Shown: in pieces, positions 56,018 to 64,000 of the stretch
Numbering within the stretch: position 1 is the stretch's first letter
Layout: each line of letters begins with the position of its first letter
From: Streptomyces sp. NBC_01750
GTDB taxonomy: Bacteria; Actinomycetota; Actinomycetes; Streptomycetales; Streptomycetaceae
Length of the DNA: 64,000 bases
Assembly (NCBI RefSeq): GCF_035918095.1
Contig: NZ_CP109137.1
Span: forward strand, 4,404,001-4,468,000
Direction of reading: 5' to 3'
Notes under the pieces: model-generated
What the model saw: only the letters and a program-made list of their open reading frames with translations
What the model was told of the DNA's origin: nothing
Database searches by the model: none
Made by a program: the position numbers and the translations under genes

Positions 56018-57171
56018 GCGCGGGACACGGGACCTTTCCCCTGACGACCGGGGATGGCACCAGGGCGGTACGGGCGGGGCTGCCCGAGCCGGTGAAGTAC
56101 GAACCGACCCTGCCGGGTCCGGTCTTCGCGGCCCACTTCCATCTGCCGGGCGAGGCCACCGGGCCGTACACCTACGGCCGTGACTCAAACCCGACCTGGA
56201 CACATCTCGAGCGGGCGATCGGCGAGCTGGAGGCGCCGGGGGAGTCCGTCGAGACCGTGGCCTTCGCCTCGGGCATGGCGGCAGTCTCGGCCGTGCTCTT
56301 CTCGCAGCTGAAGGCCGGTGACGCGGTGGTGCTTCCGGTCGACGGCTATCAGGCGCTGCCGCTGGTGCGCGAGCGGCTCGAGGCGTACGGCGTCGAGGTG
56401 CGCACCGCGCCGACCGGCGACGACGCGCAGCTCTCCGTCCTGGACGGGGCCCGGCTGCTGTGGATCGAGACACCGTCCAATCCGGGGCTCGATGTCTGCG
56501 ATGTACGGCGGCTCGCGGAGGCGGCGCACGCGGCCGGCGCTCTGGTCGCGGTCGACAACACCCTGGCGACACCGCTCGGCCAGCGCCCGCTGGAGCTGGG
56601 CGCCGACTTCTCGGTGGCGAGCGACACCAAGGGAATGACAGGCCACGGCGACATCTTGCTCGGACATGTGACCTGCCGCGATACGGATTTGGCCGCCGGT
56701 GTGCGGAAGTGGCGCAAGGTCGTAGGAGCGATCCCCGGCCCGATGGAAGCGTGGCTCGCGCACCGCTCACTGGCCACGCTGCAGCTGCGGATCGAGCGGC
56801 AGTGCGCGAACGCGCTGGCGCTCGCGGAGGCGCTGAGCGCGCGCGGCGAGGTGACAGGTCTGCGCTATCCGGGCCTGGCGACAGACCCTTCGCACAAGAC
56901 AGCCTCGCTGCAGATGCGGCGCTTCGGCTGTGTGGTCTCGTTCGTCCTGCCGGACCGCGGCCAGGCGGAACGCTTCATGGACAGTCTGCGGCTGGTGGAC
57001 GACGCGACGAGCTTCGGTGGAGTGCGGTCCACCGCGGAACGGCGCGGACGCTGGGGCGGCGACGCCGTGCCGGATGGCTTCATCCGGTTCTCGGCGGGCG
57101 CAGAGGACGCCGAGGACCTCGTGGCAGATGTGCTGCGGGCGCTGGACGAGGCGGCGGACTCAACTTCGTAG
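56014..57171 (+). CDS. Cystathionine gamma-lyase/synthase family PLP enzyme
   Basis: A 385-residue Cys/Met metabolism PLP enzyme. The PLP Lys is in SDTKGMTGHGDILLGH, and other blocks are AFASGMAAVSA near residue 90, IETPSNPGLDVCD and AVDNTLATPLGQ. The family includes cystathionine gamma-lyase, gamma-synthase and methionine gamma-lyase, and these cannot be told apart here. It overlaps the ptpA stop (ATGA), so it is translated from the same message. Confidence 0.88.
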   Translation: MSAGHGTFPLTTGDGTRAVRAGLPEPVKYEPTLPGPVFAAHFHLPGEATGPYTYGRDSNPTWTHLERAIGELEAPGESVETVAFASGMAAVSAVLFSQLKAGDAVVLPVDGYQALPLVRERLEAYGVEVRTAPTGDDAQLSVLDGARLLWIETPSNPGLDVCDVRRLAEAAHAAGALVAVDNTLATPLGQRPLELGADFSVASDTKGMTGHGDILLGHVTCRDTDLAAGVRKWRKVVGAIPGPMEAWLAHRSLATLQLRIERQCANALALAEALSARGEVTGLRYPGLATDPSHKTASLQMRRFGCVVSFVLPDRGQAERFMDSLRLVDDATSFGGVRSTAERRGRWGGDAVPDGFIRFSAGAEDAEDLVADVLRALDEAADSTS

Positions 57172-57230
57172 CCCGGGCCGGGGGGCGTACGCCGGTGTAC
57201 GTCGGCGCGCTGAGCGGCTGTACGTACAAC

Positions 57231-57269
57231 GGGCGGTCCGAGCCTCCCCCCTCATGGCTCGGACCGCCC
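57231..57269 (+). terminator. Terminator after the cystathionine enzyme gene
   Basis: Arms GGGCGGTCCGAGCC and GGCTCGGACCGCCC are perfect over 14 bases with an 11-base loop. It lies 60 bases after the stop. Confidence 0.85.
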
Positions 57270-57449
57270 CCGGTTCCAGGTGCGAAGAACCGCGTGACCA
57301 AGGCTAGTTGACTCTGTGTCAGTGTCCAATCACAGTAGCGACAGCGACCTATCGACTTATTTATAGTTGGCCGGGTCCGCCGGAATTGCCCGGTGGACGC
57401 CGACAGGCTGCATCGTCGGGCACGTATCGTCGGGTCGGGAGGGCATGGC

Positions 57450-58340
57450 ATGGATCTGGCCCTGTTACGCACATTCGTCACGGTGCACCGGGCCGGCTCA
57501 TTCACCCGTGCCGCCGCGCTGCTCGGCCTCTCCCAGCCCGCGGTGACCGGCCAGATCCGCACGTTGGAGCGGCAGCTGGGCCGCCCCCTGTTCCTGCGCC
57601 AGGCGCGCGGAGTGACCCCCACGACGATCGGCGACGAGCTCGCGCACCGCGCCGCGCCGCATCTGGACGCCCTGGTGGAGATCGCCGAGACCGGGCTCGA
57701 CGAAGAGGCGGGTGTACGGACCCTGCATCTCGCCGGCCTCCCGGAGTTCACCTCCCTGCGCGCCCTGCCCGCCCTCACCCCGCTGATCTCCCAGGGGCTG
57801 GCGCTGCGGGCCTCGTTCGGGAATTCCGAGGAAGCACTGGAGGGACTGGCCGCCGGACATCACGATCTGGCCATCACCACGGCCCGTCCGCGCGGCGGGC
57901 TGCTCACCGCGACTCCGCTCTGCGACGAGGAGCACGTACTGATCGCCTCGCCGCGCTGGGCGGCGCGGCTGGGGCCCGGCGTCCTGCGCAAGGGGCATGT
58001 GGTGCTCGAGCAGCTGCCGGTCGTGGAGGTGCACGAGTCCCTGCCGCTGGTCTCGCGCTACTGGTCCGCCGTCTTCGACTCCCGGCCGGCCGCCGCCGGC
58101 GCCGTCATCGCGCCCGATCTGCGGGCGGTCCTGGAGGCCGCGGCCTCGGGTGCCGGGCTCGCTGTGCTGCCGCGCTATCTGTGCGAGGACGCCTTGCAGC
58201 GCGGCCGGGTGGTGGCGCTGCTCGATCCTCCGGTGCCCCCGCTGCGTACATACTTTCTGGTCGTGCGCACCGGCACACTCGCCCTTCCGCACATCGCGCG
58301 GGCGCACGAGTGGCTGCTGCGCGCTGCCGTCGACTGGTGA
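57450..58340 (+). CDS. LysR family transcriptional regulator
   Basis: A 296-residue regulator: MDLALLRTFVTVHRAGSFTR with the HTH through AALLGLSQPAVTGQIRTLE and the wing GRPLFLRQARGVTPT. The effector domain follows (residues 90-290). LysR proteins usually control a neighbouring divergent gene, which here would be none, as the cystathionine gene is upstream in the same orientation. Target unknown. Confidence 0.9.
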   Translation: MDLALLRTFVTVHRAGSFTRAAALLGLSQPAVTGQIRTLERQLGRPLFLRQARGVTPTTIGDELAHRAAPHLDALVEIAETGLDEEAGVRTLHLAGLPEFTSLRALPALTPLISQGLALRASFGNSEEALEGLAAGHHDLAITTARPRGGLLTATPLCDEEHVLIASPRWAARLGPGVLRKGHVVLEQLPVVEVHESLPLVSRYWSAVFDSRPAAAGAVIAPDLRAVLEAAASGAGLAVLPRYLCEDALQRGRVVALLDPPVPPLRTYFLVVRTGTLALPHIARAHEWLLRAAVDW

Positions 58341-58392
58341 CCGCCGGGCGGGCAGGAGTTTCAGAACGCTCGGCGCGGGCCACTCTCTTGCC

Positions 58393-58872
58393 ATGACCGA
58401 ACGACCGGTGGTCAAGCGCACCGCACGCGCCATTCTGCTGGACGGCAACGACCTCGTCCTGATCAAGCGCACCAAGCCCGGAGTGGATCCGTACTGGGTC
58501 ACCCCCGGTGGCGGGGTCGAGCCGGAGGACGCCACCGTCGTCGACGCGCTCCACCGGGAGGTGGACGAAGAGCTCGGCGCCAAGATCATCGATGTGGTGC
58601 CCTGCTTCGTCGACACCGTCGAACACATCGCGGACGGCGGTGTGACGGGGGTGAAGGTCCAGCACTTCTTCGTCTGCCGACTCGAATCCATGGACCCGTC
58701 GCGCCGGCACGGCCCGGAGATCGAGGAGCCCTGTGGGGAATACGAGATCGTACGGGTGCCGTTCAGCCGCGTCGGGATCGCGGCCGTCCATCTCGTACCG
58801 CTGTCACTGCGGCACTACCTGGACGGCAATATCGAGGGCGTACGCGCGATGCACGCACCCGACCTGGGCTAG
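58393..58872 (+). CDS. NUDIX hydrolase
   Basis: A 159-residue Nudix-fold protein. The Nudix box lies about residues 40-62 with GGGVEPEDAT and ALHREVDEELGA (the R-E-x-x-E-E core is present). It cleaves nucleoside diphosphate-linked compounds; the substrate cannot be told. ATG 58393. It lies 52 bases after the LysR gene. Confidence 0.9.
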   Translation: MTERPVVKRTARAILLDGNDLVLIKRTKPGVDPYWVTPGGGVEPEDATVVDALHREVDEELGAKIIDVVPCFVDTVEHIADGGVTGVKVQHFFVCRLESMDPSRRHGPEIEEPCGEYEIVRVPFSRVGIAAVHLVPLSLRHYLDGNIEGVRAMHAPDLG

Positions 58873-58904
58873 TACGCCACCACTGCTCCGCCGGCCCTGC
58901 CCCG

Positions 58905-60491
58905 CTAGTCGCCGGCCGCCACGAGTTCTTCGAGGGAGTCGTGGCGGATCCGGTCGAACGGGATGCCAATTCCGCGCAGTGCGTCGACACCGCTGCGGAT
59001 CATGCCGGGCGGTCCGGAGAGATAGGCGTCGTACTCGTACCACGGGCCGTACTCCCGTACAGCGTCCGGGAACTGCGACCGGCCATCGACCACCGGGCGG
59101 ACCGAGAGCCAGGGGTGCGTCTGCTGGAGCCGCAGCATCGTGTCGATGTCGTAGAGGTCGAAATCGGTGCGCGCTCCGTAGAAGACCTTTACCGGGCGCC
59201 GTTCTCCGTGCTCGGCGACATCCTCGACCAGCGCCTTGATGGGGGCTATACCGGTGCCGCCGCCCAGACAGAGCAGACCGTTGTCGGTGGTGTGGTCGAC
59301 GGTCATCGAACCGGCGGGAGCCCCGAGGCGCACGACGTCGCCGGGGCGGGCGTGGTGGACCAGGGCGTTGGAGACCCAGCCGGCCGGGACCGCCTTGACA
59401 TGGAACGAGAGCAGACCGTCGGCGCGGGGCGCTCCCGCGAAGGAGTAGTGCCGCCAGATCCGCGGCCACCAGGGCGTCTCCAAGCTTGTGTACTGGCCGG
59501 CCAGGAACGCGTACGGCTGGTCGGGGCGGACGGTGATGATCGCGATGTCAGGAGTTCTGAGGTCGTGCGACACCACCTCGCCATGCCACCAGGCGGGCGC
59601 GTGCCGCTCATTCTCGGAGGCCGCGTCGATCATGATCTGGGAGATCTTGGTGTACGTACGGACCCAGGCGGCCTCGGTCTCCTCGTCCCAGGTGGCCGTG
59701 GCGTACCGGGTCAGCGCGCCGATCAGCGCCTCGCCGACGGCGGGGTAGTGCGCGGCCTGCGTGCCGTACTTGCGGTGTCCATGGCCCAGGTGCTTGAGGT
59801 AGTCGGTCAGCACGGACGGGTTGTCCATGTGCTCGGCGGCGGTGAGCAGGGCCTTGAGGAGCCGGTCGCGCTGGGCGTCCATGGCCGCGGGGAAGAGGCC
59901 GCGCAGGTCGGGATGGCGGACGAAGAGCAGGGCGTAGAAGTACGAGGTCACCTTGTCGGCGACGGGCTCGATCTCCGCCATCGTGCGCCGGATGAGGATG
60001 GCGTCGGGAGAGCCGGGGGCCGCGGGCGCGGCGGGTGGTGGCTCATAAGGGGTGGGGGCCTCGTGGACCGCGCGGGCCCCGTGGGCGTTGTCGAGCGGCG
60101 GGCGCTCGTCCGGGGCGCGACCGATCGGGGAGTGTCTCAGGGGGTCGTGCTCGATCGGGAGGTCGTCGACAAGGACCTCGTCGAAGGCAGCCTCATCGAG
60201 CGGGGAGTCGGCCACGGGGGCGGCGGCAGCGGCCACATGGGCTGCCTGAGCTTCAGCCGCGGGCGCCGGGGCGGTACGCGGGCCGGAGCCCACCGGGCGT
60301 ATGGAGGCGACGGGGCGCCGCGGCGTGGCTATTCGCTGCTGCCCGGCATCACCCGTGGACGCCCCCTCATCGGGGGCGGGAGGGGGGGCGGCCCGGCCCT
60401 GGGCCGACTGCTTACGAGGGGTGAACCATCCGCCTCCGCCGCTGTCGCCTGCAGTGCCGTTGTCGGCCGACGTGGTGGTCGGAGCGTCCAT
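58905..60491 (-). CDS. Globin-FAD/NAD(P) reductase fusion (flavohaemoglobin-like)
   Basis: A 528-residue protein. Residues 1-150 are a low-complexity region rich in Pro/Ala/Asp. The globin domain spans 155-295 (FYALLFVRHPDLRGLFPAAM, then the proximal-His region HLGHGHRKYGTQAAHY). The reductase part has RIWRHYSFAGAP (FAD), LCLGGGTGIAPIKAL (NAD) and a final VYLSGPPGM-like YLSGPPGM. It probably detoxifies nitric oxide by oxidation to nitrate. The long N-terminal arm is not seen in E. coli Hmp. ATG 60491 is preferred over 60512, as neither has a strong ribosome site. Confidence 0.88.
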   Translation of the reverse strand: MDAPTTTSADNGTAGDSGGGGWFTPRKQSAQGRAAPPPAPDEGASTGDAGQQRIATPRRPVASIRPVGSGPRTAPAPAAEAQAAHVAAAAAPVADSPLDEAAFDEVLVDDLPIEHDPLRHSPIGRAPDERPPLDNAHGARAVHEAPTPYEPPPAAPAAPGSPDAILIRRTMAEIEPVADKVTSYFYALLFVRHPDLRGLFPAAMDAQRDRLLKALLTAAEHMDNPSVLTDYLKHLGHGHRKYGTQAAHYPAVGEALIGALTRYATATWDEETEAAWVRTYTKISQIMIDAASENERHAPAWWHGEVVSHDLRTPDIAIITVRPDQPYAFLAGQYTSLETPWWPRIWRHYSFAGAPRADGLLSFHVKAVPAGWVSNALVHHARPGDVVRLGAPAGSMTVDHTTDNGLLCLGGGTGIAPIKALVEDVAEHGERRPVKVFYGARTDFDLYDIDTMLRLQQTHPWLSVRPVVDGRSQFPDAVREYGPWYEYDAYLSGPPGMIRSGVDALRGIGIPFDRIRHDSLEELVAAGD

Positions 60492-60796
60492 TGTCTGCCT
60501 CGCCTCGAACATCTTTCGGTCGGTCCATGCACATCCGCTGATCCGGAATGTGCCTCAATTCCCCGTTCTGCCTCAGGACTGCTGCCGGCCCACACTAACC
60601 TCGGCCACGCGCCGATCAGGGAGAAGTAAGCCCGGAATGTGACATTGCCCGCAGCACCCGTCGTCGCAGCATGCCAGGTGGCGAGACCGCATGGACAAAG
60701 AGCAGAAAGTCCGGGCGTCCGAACCCGCTTTCCCGTTAGGCTCCATTGCCCCCATGCCCATGTGCCGGGTTCCCCCCGACTCCCGGAGCTGCTGAA
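60492..60796. other. 305-bp stretch upstream of the flavohaemoglobin-like gene
   Basis: It holds the promoter of the globin gene and the 3' end of the HAD gene transcript. No palindrome of the NsrR type could be recognised with confidence, and no gene is present. Confidence 0.4.
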
Positions 60797-61438
60797 CTAT
60801 CCGCGGAATCGCACCAGTTCATAGGCTTCGCGCAGATCGCCCCCCATATAGGTGTGTGTGGCCAGACCCGACAGATGGTGATCGGCATTCACCGCCACCG
60901 TTGTGGGCACCGACGCGAAGATCTCCGCGTCGGACATGGAATCACCGTATGCAACACATGCGTCCAGACCAACCCCGAAGTCTGCACAAAGCCGGTCAGC
61001 GATCTTCACTTTCGCAGCCGCGTTGAGAATGCCCGCGGGGTCCACGGGCCGGGTGAAGGGCAGCTCGGGAAAGAGTGAGCCGTGCGCCGCATGAGCTCCC
61101 CAGCCCAGCAGCCGCTCCACGAAGAAGGAGGGCGAGAGCGAAATGACGGCGCAATAGTCGCCGCCTTCACGGATCTCCCGCCACACCTCCTGGATGCCGT
61201 CGAGCCAGGGCGCCGTCTCGAAAGCGGCCGCCACATGCGCATCGGTGAGATCGGTCCACAGGGCGTGCACACGCACCGCATACTCCGGCGGGCCGATCCT
61301 GCGGGCGATGATGTCCCGTTCCAGCTCGCCGATCTCTTCCAGCAGCCCCAGCTGCCGGGATATCTCCACGGGGGCCGCCGATCCGCGGATCAGTGTGCCG
61401 TCGAGATCGAAGATGTGCAGCCTGCGAGTTCTCTCCAT
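60797..61438 (-). CDS. HAD-IB phosphatase (SerB-like fold)
   Basis: A 213-residue protein: HIFDLDGTLIRGSAAPVEIS (motif I), AVISLSPSFFVERLL (motif II), KVKIADRLCADFG (motif III Lys) and VAYGDSMSDAEIFA (motif IV). This order fits the phosphoserine-phosphatase-like group, though substrate specificity is open. Note that the second helix is typical of HAD-IB acyl-phosphatase-type proteins of actinomycetes. Confidence 0.85.
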   Translation of the reverse strand: MERTRRLHIFDLDGTLIRGSAAPVEISRQLGLLEEIGELERDIIARRIGPPEYAVRVHALWTDLTDAHVAAAFETAPWLDGIQEVWREIREGGDYCAVISLSPSFFVERLLGWGAHAAHGSLFPELPFTRPVDPAGILNAAAKVKIADRLCADFGVGLDACVAYGDSMSDAEIFASVPTTVAVNADHHLSGLATHTYMGGDLREAYELVRFRG

Positions 61439-61505
61439 GTACGCCGAGGCTAGTAGCCGCGATTACTCCCGCTGTCAGACGCGGCGATCTGGCCGACCCG
61501 GCACC

Positions 61506-62060
61506 GTGTTTCACGTGAAACCACTCAGGCGCCCCGCTCGCCGGGCCCTCCTCGTCGTCCATGTCGCCGCATCCGCCGGCTGGCTCGGGCTCACGCTCGG
61601 CCTGCTCGCGCTTGCCGTCACCGCCGCCACCACCGAGTCGGGGCCGATGATCGAGGCCACGTGCCGCTCGATGAAGGTCTTCACGGACTGGCTGGTGATT
61701 CCGGTCGCGCTGCTGACCCTGATCAGCGGTCTGTTGTTGTCGCTCCGCACCAAATGGGGCCTTGCCAGGCACCGCTGGGTCTATACGAAGTTCTGGCTGA
61801 CCCTCATCACCATCACCGCGTCACTCTTCGCTCTGCGCCCGGCGGTCAACAACGCGGTCGACACCATCTCGTCAGGTACGCCATTGACCGAGCCGCGCGA
61901 CCTGGTGATGGGCCCGGCCGTCTCCCTGACCACGTACATCTTCATGACCGTCATCTCCGTCCTCAAGCCGTGGGGCCTCACGCGGCGCGGCCGGCGGTCG
62001 CGCGTCTCGGCCACTTCACCGAAAGCGCTGGACGAACGATCACTCCGTCGGACAGCCTGA
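61506..62060 (+). CDS. Membrane protein, unknown function, with parS at its start
   Basis: A 184-residue protein beginning VFHVKPLRRPARRALLVV. The start GTG at 61506 lies in a perfect parS site, and no ribosome site is visible, so a leaderless message is possible. About four hydrophobic segments (near 17-40, 60-80, 88-108 and 125-150) form a small membrane protein. It resembles DUF2269-type proteins in the pattern AASAGWLGLTLGLLAL, but the assignment is weak. Function unknown. Confidence 0.72.
   Translation: MFHVKPLRRPARRALLVVHVAASAGWLGLTLGLLALAVTAATTESGPMIEATCRSMKVFTDWLVIPVALLTLISGLLLSLRTKWGLARHRWVYTKFWLTLITITASLFALRPAVNNAVDTISSGTPLTEPRDLVMGPAVSLTTYIFMTVISVLKPWGLTRRGRRSRVSATSPKALDERSLRRTA
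61508..61521. promoter_or_regulatory. parS centromere site (ParB binding) at a start codon
   Basis: GTTTCACGTGAAAC, the perfect palindrome, begins at the third base of the GTG start codon of the membrane protein gene. It codes for codons 2-5 (FHVK), the same as at cydCD. It lies 19.4 kb from the first site. Confidence 0.92.
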
Positions 62061-62065
62061 CCCGT

Positions 62066-62920
62066 ATGCCAACACCGCTCTCCGAGCTGCCCATTCGCCG
62101 TCTGACCATGGACGACCTCATTTCCTGCGCCGATCTGTCCGAGGACCGCGGCTGGCCTCGTGAGGAGCACAAGTGGGGCCTGCTGCTGACGGCAGGGACG
62201 GGGTACGGCATCGACGACCCCGCGGGCAAGGGGCTGATGACCGCGTGCGTACTGACCTCGTACGGCTCCGGACTCACCACGATCGGGATGGTGCTCGTCG
62301 CCGAGCGGTTCGCCCGGCAGGGCGTCGGACGGCGCCTGATGAAGCATGTGCTCGAGGTGGCCGGGGAGGCCCCGGTCGCTCTGCACGCCACCCCGAACGG
62401 GCAGCCGCTCTACGAGGAGCTGGGCTTCATGAACACTGGCCGCGCCGAAATGGTCCGCGGTCACTTCCATGCCTCGGGCCCGGCCGCTGAGGTATCCACG
62501 CGCCCGGCGACCGCGGAGGACCTCCAAGCCGTCCTGCGGCTCGATACCGAGGTCTTCGGCCTGGACCGCACCCATATGATCACGCGCCTGCCCGCCTTCG
62601 CGGACCAGCTCCGCGTGGCGGAGGAGGACGGCATCCTGACGGGCTACGCGGCGGCCTGGCCGAACATGGAGACCCAGGTCGTCGGCCCGCTGATCGCGCG
62701 GGACACGGAGACGGCGCAGGCGCTGATCGCCTCGCTGGCGGCGGGTACGGACCGGCCGCTCCGCACGGACATCGACGTACGCCATGAGGAGCTGCTCACC
62801 TGGGTGAAGGAGCACGGCCTTGAGCCGGTCGCCTTCAACGCGGTGATGACCTACGGCATCCCCGTCCTCCCGGGCGACTGGACCCGCCGCTTCGCGCCTT
62901 TGACGGTCGCGGCCGGCTAG
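62066..62920 (+). CDS. GNAT family N-acetyltransferase (two-domain)
   Basis: A 284-residue protein. The first GNAT domain (about residues 8-145) has the acetyl-CoA loop ERFARQGVGRRLMKHVL and PLYEELGF. A second GNAT-like domain (150-284) has VGPLIARDTETAQALIAS in the corresponding place. Acetylation target unknown. ATG 62066 lies five bases after the preceding gene. Confidence 0.87.
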   Translation: MPTPLSELPIRRLTMDDLISCADLSEDRGWPREEHKWGLLLTAGTGYGIDDPAGKGLMTACVLTSYGSGLTTIGMVLVAERFARQGVGRRLMKHVLEVAGEAPVALHATPNGQPLYEELGFMNTGRAEMVRGHFHASGPAAEVSTRPATAEDLQAVLRLDTEVFGLDRTHMITRLPAFADQLRVAEEDGILTGYAAAWPNMETQVVGPLIARDTETAQALIASLAAGTDRPLRTDIDVRHEELLTWVKEHGLEPVAFNAVMTYGIPVLPGDWTRRFAPLTVAAG

Positions 62921-62940
62921 CCGGTCGGGCAGATCCACCC

Positions 62941-64000
62941 TCAGTGGTGGGCTGCGGTGGCCTGAACAGTGTCGGGGCTCGAGGTGGCGATGACGCGGCT
63001 GGTGTCGGTGCGATTCCCGGTGCGGCTCTCGGTGCGGCTCTCGAGGCGGCGTGAGAGGACGGCGAGGGCGAGGGCCGAGGTGGCGAGGGCCGCGCCGACC
63101 CAGTTGGGGGCGGTGTAGCCGAGGCCGGCCGCGATGACGATGCCGCCCAGCCAGGCCGAGAGCGCGTTGCCGAGGTTGAAGGCACCTATGTTGACGGCAG
63201 ATGCCAGCGTGGGGGCGCCTGCAGCCTGGTCCAGGACCCGCTTCTGCAGCGGCGGGACAGTCGCGAAGCCCAGCGCGCCGATCAGCACGATGGTCACGGC
63301 CGCCGCGATCTTGTTGTGGGCAGTCAACGTGAACAGGGCGAGCACGACCGCAAGGGCACCCAGCGACACATACAGGATGGGCATCAGGGCGCGGTCCGCG
63401 AACTTGCCGCCGACGAGGTTGCCGCCGACCATGCCGAGGCCGAAGAGGACGAGCAGCCAGGTGACGGAGCCGTCGGCGAAGCCGGTGACCTCGGTCATCA
63501 TCGGCGTGATGTAGGTGATGGCGGCGAAGACTCCGCCGAAGCCGAGGACCGTGATCGCCATGGCGAGCAGCACCTGAGCATTACGGAAGGCGGCCAGCTC
63601 GTGCCGCAGCCGTACGCCCTCGACCTTCGGCATGTCGGGTACGAGCTTCGCGACGCCGGCGAGGCCGATGACACCGAGCCCGGCGACGATGGCGAAGGTC
63701 ACCCGCCAACCGATGCTCTGCCCGACGAAGGTGCCCAGCGGGACGCCCACGACATTGGCCACGGTCAGACCCGTGAACATCATCGCGATGGCTCCGGCCT
63801 TCTTTTCGGGAGCGACGAGATCCGCCGCGACGACCGAACCGATGCCGAAGAACGCGCCGTGTGCCAGCGAGGCGACCACCCGTCCTGCGAGCATCACGCC
63901 GAACACCGGGGCGGCCGCAGAGAGCAGGTTGCCGGCGATGAAGAGGCCCATCAGCAGCAGCAGCATGCGCTTGCGGGAGATCCGGGTGCCGAGGACGGTC
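62941..64000 (-). CDS. MFS transporter (5' truncated by the window edge)
   Basis: The frame is open to the right edge, so the start lies outside; 353 codons are visible. About ten to eleven of the 12 helices are seen. Motifs ISRKRMLLLLMGLFIAGNLL and GNLVGGKFADRALMPI match the arabinose-efflux (AraJ/CmlR) type of the DHA1 family. The last 30 residues are an Arg/Thr-rich tail. It is likely a drug or sugar exporter, with substrate unknown. Confidence 0.88.
   Translation of the reverse strand, partial: TVLGTRISRKRMLLLLMGLFIAGNLLSAAAPVFGVMLAGRVVASLAHGAFFGIGSVVAADLVAPEKKAGAIAMMFTGLTVANVVGVPLGTFVGQSIGWRVTFAIVAGLGVIGLAGVAKLVPDMPKVEGVRLRHELAAFRNAQVLLAMAITVLGFGGVFAAITYITPMMTEVTGFADGSVTWLLVLFGLGMVGGNLVGGKFADRALMPILYVSLGALAVVLALFTLTAHNKIAAAVTIVLIGALGFATVPPLQKRVLDQAAGAPTLASAVNIGAFNLGNALSAWLGGIVIAAGLGYTAPNWVGAALATSALALAVLSRRLESRTESRTGNRTDTSRVIATSSPDTVQATAAHH

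Overview
The window is chromosomal DNA from a Streptomyces or a very close relative. The evidence is the very high GC with GC-rich third codon positions, many GTG starts and short start/stop overlaps. Genus-typical genes are present: ssgA, DUF5926, DUF5326, CopC/CopD, the cydA-cydB-cydCD order and Rex control of cyd. Two perfect GTTTCACGTGAAAC parS sites and two groups of DnaA boxes suggest a region near the replication origin. The gene order (htrA ... pheA, serS ... cydCD, cydB, cydA, hisC, thiC, ssgA, ptpA) matches, from memory, the S. coelicolor SCO397x to SCO391x core run in one direction.

Layout. 1-1.6 kb: the end of a primase/polymerase-like gene and a metallo-beta-lactamase-fold protein. 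1.68-4.76 kb: a small accessory insertion in a tRNA-Ser(UGA) gene, bounded by a perfect 60-bp direct repeat. It carries a VOC protein with a small partner, a RidA-like protein facing an HxlR regulator, a broken IS transposase and a DUF5958 gene, but no integrase. 4.9-15 kb: HtrA protease, GDPD, two HATPase proteins and a SpoIIE-type phosphatase (parts of partner-switching control), a SEC-C protein, a prim-pol-like protein without its catalytic acids, and aminopeptidase P. 15.1-21.2 kb: an extracytoplasmic copper operon-like run (membrane protein, YcnI, Sco, PCuAC, CopC/CopD) ending in a Tat-exported DyP peroxidase. 21.2-25.1 kb: pheA, a DnaA-box-rich intergenic region, serS, a HAD phosphatase and two serine tRNA genes.

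25.3-38.4 kb: a rhomboid-like protein, a tightly overlapped operon of two ABC transporter pairs, then a forward run of M24 protein, 41-codon ORF, hydrolase-SDR fusion, PF10118 protein and MerR regulator. This is followed by a second DnaA-box group, a Tpt1/KptA RNA 2'-phosphotransferase, an F420-type oxidoreductase, a HAD phosphatase and an M23 peptidase. 38.5-46.2 kb: the cytochrome bd operon cydA-cydB-cydCD behind a Rex operator, then hisC. 46.5-53.5 kb: a LacI regulator, a metallophosphoesterase with a Gln/Pro repeat region, a membrane protein, thiC behind a TPP riboswitch, and a YibE/F transporter-like protein.

53.4-64 kb: ssgA beside a collapsed IclR-family gene that is probably ssgR, then DUF5326, cupin, holin-like protein, ptpA with a cystathionine gamma-synthase/lyase family gene, LysR, NUDIX, a flavohaemoglobin-like protein, a HAD phosphatase, a membrane protein whose start codon is embedded in parS, GNAT and a truncated MFS gene. 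Most of the window is ordinary core genome. The points that stand out are the tRNA-Ser insertion, the ssgR remnant, the DnaA-box groups, the parS sites at start codons and the catalytically dead prim-pol homologue.
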